Source of the DNA: Acetobacter sp. CAG:977
Lineage (GTDB): Bacteria > Pseudomonadota > Alphaproteobacteria > CAAGCB01 > CAG-977
NCBI GenBank assembly: GCA_000434295.1
Contig: HF994934.1
Span: 46,661-64,029, forward strand
Direction of reading: 5' to 3'
Length of the DNA stretch: 17,369 nucleotides
Shown here: piece after piece, positions 15,101 through 17,369 of the stretch
Position numbering within the stretch: the stretch's first letter is position 1
Layout: every line of letters starts with the position of its first letter
Position numbers and translations under genes: made by a program
The notes under the pieces: generated by a model
Seen by the model: only the letters and a program-made list of their open reading frames with translations
Database searches by the model: none
What the model was told of the DNA's origin: nothing

Positions 15101-15555
15101 TGATTCACACTTTGCTTGAAACGTTGCCTTATATAAAGGCTTGCGACCGATTTGACGCCGCCCTGCGCCTGATGCAAAAAAGAATGCCCGAAACGACCGA
15201 AGAAGAGCGTTCAAAAATCGTTTCGGACGTCCTTAACATTTTAAACAGCAACGACTTTAAGTTTCTTTTTTCCGAAACCTCTTTGTCGGAAGTCCCCGTT
15301 TCGGGCGTCGTTAAAAACAAAGTCATAAACGGGCGCATAGACCGTCTGGCAATAACCAAAGATCAGGTTTTAATCGCCGATTACAAAAGCAACCGCCGCA
15401 TCCCGCAAAGCGCCGAAGAAATCCCCGAAGCTTACATCGCTCAGGCAAAAGCATATGAGGAAGTTTTGGAAAAAATCTATCCCGACAAAAAAATACGTTC
15501 TTTTTTGATTTGGACCGAAGAAGCAAAGCTGTGGGAAATTACGGATTTGCTTTAA
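12154..15555 (+). CDS. addA: Double-strand break repair helicase AddA
   Basis: AddA is the ATP-driven SF1A (UvrD-like) helicase-nuclease subunit of AddAB. The 1133 residues show the helicase motifs in order: Walker A AGSGKT (26-31), LCLTFTRTAAAEM, MTIHGFCQSLLKRFP, Walker B VDEAQDTSPEQW (Asp396, Glu397), VGDKKQSIYSFQGADP, MTVHASKGLQAPVVFLPD, and motif VI RRLLYVAMTRAADRLYLCGW (Arg854). The C-terminal nuclease domain has KRGLMIHTLLE, NGRIDRL (Asp1063) and ADYKSNR (Asp1076, Lys1078), then a QAKAYEEVL helix, so both subunits look nuclease-competent. I chose ATG 12154: the GGGGAGG ribosome site at 12141-12147 is well spaced for it and touches the alternative ATG at 12148. It overlaps the end of addB by 14 nt. 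Confidence 0.97.
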   Translation: MNPADPNELQRTAAAPDASAWVAASAGSGKTKVLSDRVLNLLLNGTPPEKILCLTFTRTAAAEMANRVTEILSKWATAEDDVLERDLESLSGKAPKPSEKEKARCLFARLLDAPGGINIMTIHGFCQSLLKRFPLEAGVSPQFDVLDEQGTLELMEQAEEETLADPAFAKDLDLIALMTDDKGFSDLLKELSFFKNDLEALLSQYPKGDALKSEYERALGLPNDATQESLIAEFCRPDNKRKADLKKAAEILIAGKSVSVRENGEIIKSFVNADENKRIESCFDYLTCFLTKDLTSIRKRLTNKDSAAAQEIMQNEAERALKLHNDLNAETVLRGSLALSGIGMQIIKRYDELKEERSVADYDDLISAARRLLEKSGAAAWVLFKLDGGIEHILVDEAQDTSPEQWAVVKSLAEEFFSGEGASKAKRTVFAVGDKKQSIYSFQGADPDEFERMRAFFRQKATNACQAWHDVPMYISFRSTPAVIEAVNRTLKNPVAARGVVDEGEDATHLSWRKGEAGLVEIWPTEKTKTDDTPQMYTKPVEQIVVKNASSRLAGKIAKKIADMIKAKEFLPSVNRPIQAGDVLVLVRRRNSFVEELSRELKAADVPVSGVDRLKITSHIAVQDLMALGDFLLLPEDDLALATVLRSPLCNVSEDDLFHLAYGRRPQSLLTRLARHKNETDTDLGKAYAFLSDLLNCCDKMPPFELYSYVLGACQKKKAFLSRLGMQAADALDEFLTLALNRDKADTPSLQNFLKYLRQNEIEIKRDPDQKNFDAVRIMTVHASKGLQAPVVFLPDTRRYKKHTSRLLRLNGTKLPVWVPKKDFHCEDTLKTQTTLQEKELDEYRRLLYVAMTRAADRLYLCGWDGKMNPPDGNWYDLIRSSLILDDSGNNPVYAGNVKEINDPMFDEPVLRLESERSIALNRDVPALSEENGEEMPECLLRPAPEEPEPPRPLTPSKPEIEEPSFLSPLSPERRKAAKRGLMIHTLLETLPYIKACDRFDAALRLMQKRMPETTEEERSKIVSDVLNILNSNDFKFLFSETSLSEVPVSGVVKNKVINGRIDRLAITKDQVLIADYKSNRRIPQSAEEIPEAYIAQAKAYEEVLEKIYPDKKIRSFLIWTEEAKLWEITDLL

Positions 15556-15572
15556 AAGGTTCGGAGGACACC

Positions 15573-15601
15573 TTGACCTTGGAACAAAACGACCTTACAT
15601 T
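15573..15601 (+). promoter_or_regulatory. Candidate sigma-70-type promoter for trxA
   Basis: TTGACC (15573-15578), a 17-nt spacer and TACATT (15596-15601) lie in the 84-nt gap between addA and trxA, about 38 nt before the trxA ATG. Spacing is ideal and the -35 matches 5 of 6 consensus bases. This would let trxA be expressed independently of the long tsaE–addA operon. Confidence 0.5.
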
Positions 15602-15639
15602 GTTTTACGGTTCATCATCCCTATGATAAGGAAACGAAA

Positions 15640-15954
15640 ATGAAAGTCATCAAAGACAGCGAATTTGAAACCGAAGTCAAACAGTCGGACGTCCCCGTAC
15701 TGGTCGATTTTTTTGCACAATGGTGCGGTCCTTGCCGCCAATTGGGTCCCGTTTTGGAAGAAATCGCCAATGAAATGGGCGGAAAGCTGAAAATCGTAAA
15801 AATGGACATTGACGAAGCGCCCGAAACGCCGACGGCATTCGGAATCCGCAGCATTCCGACAATGATTCTGTTTAAAAACGGTCAGGCTGTCGAAACAAAA
15901 GTCGGCGGTATGCCGAAATCCAAAGTCGTTGAATGGCTGAACAGCGTCGTTTAA
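15640..15954 (+). CDS. trxA: Thioredoxin TrxA
   Basis: This is a cytoplasmic thiol-disulfide reductant of 104 residues, the usual length of TrxA. The active site AQWCGPCRQLGPVLEE places the redox cysteines at 29 and 32. The cis-proline loop is SIPTMILFKNG (Pro73), and VDFFAQW and VKMDIDEAPETPTAFGIR match the core fold. The start ATG 15640 follows an AAGGA ribosome site. Its own promoter-like sequence lies upstream and a strong terminator follows, so it may be monocistronic although it sits behind addA as in many alphaproteobacteria. Confidence 0.98.
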   Translation: MKVIKDSEFETEVKQSDVPVLVDFFAQWCGPCRQLGPVLEEIANEMGGKLKIVKMDIDEAPETPTAFGIRSIPTMILFKNGQAVETKVGGMPKSKVVEWLNSVV

Positions 15955-15961
15955 GGCTTGT

Positions 15962-15998
15962 TAAAAAATCAAGGCACCCTTTACGGGTGCCTTTTTTA
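15962..15998. terminator. Bidirectional intrinsic terminator between trxA and the lipoprotein gene
   Basis: AAGGCACCC (15971-15979) pairs perfectly with GGGTGCCTT (15985-15993) around a TTTAC loop. On the plus strand a T run follows (15992-15997), ending trxA transcription. On the minus strand six T follow (15967-15962), ending the convergent lipoprotein–EI24 transcript. It sits between convergent stop codons, exactly where a shared terminator is expected. Confidence 0.92.
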
Positions 15999-16016
15999 TT
16001 TCTTACATAACGCCGA

Positions 16017-16400
16017 TTATCTTAACCGCGACGCCAGTTTCAGACAGTCGGCGGACTGTTTTTCCCGAATGCCGAACGACGGCGTTCCGATTTCCATGTG
16101 GCGAACGCGCGGCGAAGGTTCACCTTTGTCATTCATGTAAATGAACAAAACGCAAGACGGTTGGGAATAAACCCAAACTTCGGACGGCGCTTCGAACCGA
16201 CGAACGGTCGGTTCGCCCAAAACGCTGAGGATTCGATCGGCATTTAAAATAATCGGGCGTCTGGGTTCTTGCACGGCGGCTCCTTCGACGGGCTTCGGCA
16301 AAGCCTCTTCGGCAACGACGGGCAATTCCTGAGGGACGTTGGAACACGATGCCAACAACGGAAACAACGCCAAAAAAGCATAGCTTAAAATTTTATTCAT
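16017..16400 (-). CDS. Small outer-membrane-type lipoprotein, BamE/SmpA-like fold suspected
   Basis: The 127-residue precursor has a short basic N-terminus (MNK), a hydrophobic stretch (SYAFLALFPLL) and the lipobox L-A-S-C, so lipidation is expected at Cys19. A Pro/Glu/Ala-rich linker follows (about 20-45). A compact domain then reads ILNADRILSVLGEPTVRRFE and SEVWVYSQPSCVLFIYMND. This is the LGxP...W.Y...C.L.lyl pattern of a common alphaproteobacterial lipoprotein resembling SmpA/BamE-type domains. Three cysteines lie outside or beyond the lipobox region (two near VYSQPSC and SADC, besides Cys19), and the latter pair could form a periplasmic disulfide. Its start overlaps the end of the EI24-like gene by 4 nt, so the two are translationally coupled. 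The exact function is unknown. Confidence 0.85.
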   Translation of the reverse strand: MNKILSYAFLALFPLLASCSNVPQELPVVAEEALPKPVEGAAVQEPRRPIILNADRILSVLGEPTVRRFEAPSEVWVYSQPSCVLFIYMNDKGEPSPRVRHMEIGTPSFGIREKQSADCLKLASRLR

Positions 16401-17056
16401 TTCTGCTTTTCCAAAAACAAGTTTTGCATAAAGGCAACCGCTACTAAGGGAGATATTATATTTATCAGGGGAATTGTCATCAAAAAAACAATGATAACGC
16501 CCGCAATTGTCCAGTATTTTTGATGATCTTTGAACATTTTTTCAGATTTTTCATAATCTTGATAACGCAAAGCCACCGTAAAAAAATATTCGCGGGCAAA
16601 CAGGCGGCCGTTCAAATAATAAAAAAGAATCGGCGTAATCAAAGTAAAAATCGGGATAAAGCTTATCGGGACGAGAAAAGACGAGGTTAAAACGCTCTTT
16701 GTCATTGCGACTCCGGACATTTTAATGCTTTCGGACAACGGAACCGTTCTGAGCGGCAGGTTTTTGTGTTCGGATTCCAACCGTTCAACAGCCGTATCCA
16801 TAAAGAATCCCGCGACAAACGTGGCAACCGCCGGAAACAGAAATAAAGCCAAAACAAAAAAAGCCAAAACTCCGACCGCATTAATAATAATGGACACGGA
16901 CGGCATGTCTTTAATCTGCCAATAGCGCGCCAATTCCGAGAATCCGAAAAACAGAAGCCCGAACAGCAAAACGGTAATAAAAACCGTTGCCCATAACAAG
17001 CCGCGGATATTGCTTTTAAAAACGTCAAAAAAAGCTTTTTTTAATGCGATTAACAT
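16397..17056 (-). CDS. EI24/CysZ-like integral membrane protein
   Basis: The 219-residue product has several hydrophobic helices (about 20-42, 56-84, 121-147 and 183-213), connected by short charged loops. The segment PILFYYLNGRLFAREYFFTVALRY followed much later by IPLINIISPLVAVAFMQNLF is the pattern of the EI24/CysZ domain family (in E. coli CysZ is a sulfate permease). The split helix with YLNGR…REY is the part I rely on. The alphaproteobacterial members are not all shown to carry sulfate, so the substrate is left open. Start ATG 17056 has an AAGGGG ribosome site. It is cotranscribed with the lipoprotein gene. Confidence 0.85.
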   Translation of the reverse strand: MLIALKKAFFDVFKSNIRGLLWATVFITVLLFGLLFFGFSELARYWQIKDMPSVSIIINAVGVLAFFVLALFLFPAVATFVAGFFMDTAVERLESEHKNLPLRTVPLSESIKMSGVAMTKSVLTSSFLVPISFIPIFTLITPILFYYLNGRLFAREYFFTVALRYQDYEKSEKMFKDHQKYWTIAGVIIVFLMTIPLINIISPLVAVAFMQNLFLEKQK

Positions 17057-17096
17057 CTTTTAACCCCTTATTGCTTTATTTTTTTGTAACAGACTC

Positions 17097-17124
17097 TTGT
17101 ATGAAACAAAACATTCTTTATACT
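17097..17124 (+). promoter_or_regulatory. Candidate promoter for the PfkB-family kinase
   Basis: TTGTAT (17097-17102), a 16-nt spacer and TATACT (17119-17124) lie in the 106-nt gap between the divergent EI24-like and kinase genes. The -10 matches 5 of 6 consensus bases. Predicted transcription would begin near 17131, about 30 nt before the ATG. Confidence 0.5.
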
Positions 17125-17162
17125 GTTTTTTTGCTTTTTGTCCCCTCTCGGAGTTTTTTGAT

Positions 17163-17369
17163 ATGGATGCAGTAGCGTGCTACGACGTTGTGGCTATCGG
17201 GAATGCCATTGTTGACGTTTTGGCCAGTATGGACGATGAATTCCTGCAAAAGCATAATATGCCCAAAGGCGTTATGACTTTGGTTGACGCGGAACTGGCG
17301 GAAATCATATACGGGCACATCAGCGGAGTCGGCAAAGAATGCTCGGGGGGATCAGCCGCCAATACGGCT
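17163..17369 (+). CDS. PfkB-family sugar/nucleoside kinase (adenosine-kinase-like), 5' part only
   Basis: The first 69 residues are present, starting MDAVACYDVVAIGNAIVDVL at the ATG 17163, and the frame is still open at the window edge. The AIGNAIVDVLA strand, the KGVMTLVD segment and the CSGGSAANTA motif (59-68) are the N-terminal ribokinase/PfkB signature that binds the sugar. The wording of these blocks is closest to the alphaproteobacterial proteins annotated as adenosine kinase, but the catalytic C-terminal half is outside the window, so the substrate cannot be judged. A GGAG ribosome site lies about 9 nt upstream. It diverges from the EI24-like gene. Confidence 0.9.
   Translation, partial: MDAVACYDVVAIGNAIVDVLASMDDEFLQKHNMPKGVMTLVDAELAEIIYGHISGVGKECSGGSAANTA

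Noticed and set aside
667..15555. Many long open frames antisense to or out of frame with metK, amgK, addB and addA
   Set aside because: They lie wholly inside well-supported genes, have biased shadow compositions (Arg/Pro/Ser-rich), lack ribosome sites and match no family.
1..17369. Mobile elements, phage genes, CRISPR arrays or toxin–antitoxin pairs
   Set aside because: No transposase, integrase, direct-repeat array, tRNA or pair of small overlapping toxin–antitoxin genes was seen on either strand.

Overview
The window is ordinary chromosome of an alphaproteobacterium. Three things point there: the order XRE regulator–metK–trmB, the run tsaE–amgK–murU–addB–addA–trxA next to a multi-PAS DivL-like kinase, and an alphaproteobacterial-type AddB/AddA pair. 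Base composition looks moderate (near 50% GC by eye), lower than in most free-living members of the class. This would suit an uncultured or host-associated lineage, but I cannot assign a genus. I see no mobile elements, CRISPR arrays, rRNA or tRNA genes. No gene-free stretch exceeds 300 bases; the longest is 2425-2691, which holds promoter-like elements and two inverted repeats.

Layout. On the minus strand at the left are trmB (partial, runs off the left edge), metK and an XRE-type regulator, reading leftward from about 2466. A strong hairpin with a U-rich tail sits between the regulator and metK, about 20 nt before the metK start codon. Diverging rightward is a long co-directional set: a DivL-like PAS pseudokinase (2692-5094), a very basic protein of unknown function (5195-5965), an intrinsic terminator, a membrane-anchored nuclease-fold protein that has lost its catalytic arginines (6055-7026), then tsaE, amgK, murU, addB, addA and trxA. 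From tsaE to addA the genes overlap by 4 to 19 nt, so they are probably one translationally coupled operon. trxA has its own promoter-like sequence and is closed by a bidirectional terminator. Converging on that terminator from the right are a small BamE-like lipoprotein and an EI24/CysZ-like membrane protein, which overlap by 4 nt. Diverging from these is the start of a PfkB-family (adenosine-kinase-like) sugar/nucleoside kinase that runs off the right edge.

How the genes work together. metK makes S-adenosylmethionine and trmB uses it to make m7G46 in tRNA. tsaE serves the t6A tRNA modification. amgK and murU form the anomeric MurNAc salvage route to UDP-MurNAc. addA and addB form the double-strand-break repair helicase-nuclease. 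The grouping is a conserved alphaproteobacterial housekeeping neighbourhood rather than one pathway.

I did not find a new multi-gene system. The observations most worth following are: the DivL-like protein has Thr at the phospho-acceptor position and degenerate ATP-binding boxes; the two genes between it and tsaE are a basic unknown and a pseudo-nuclease; and two intrinsic terminators sit directly in front of same-strand genes (metK and the pseudo-nuclease) with no room for another promoter, suggesting attenuation or controlled readthrough.
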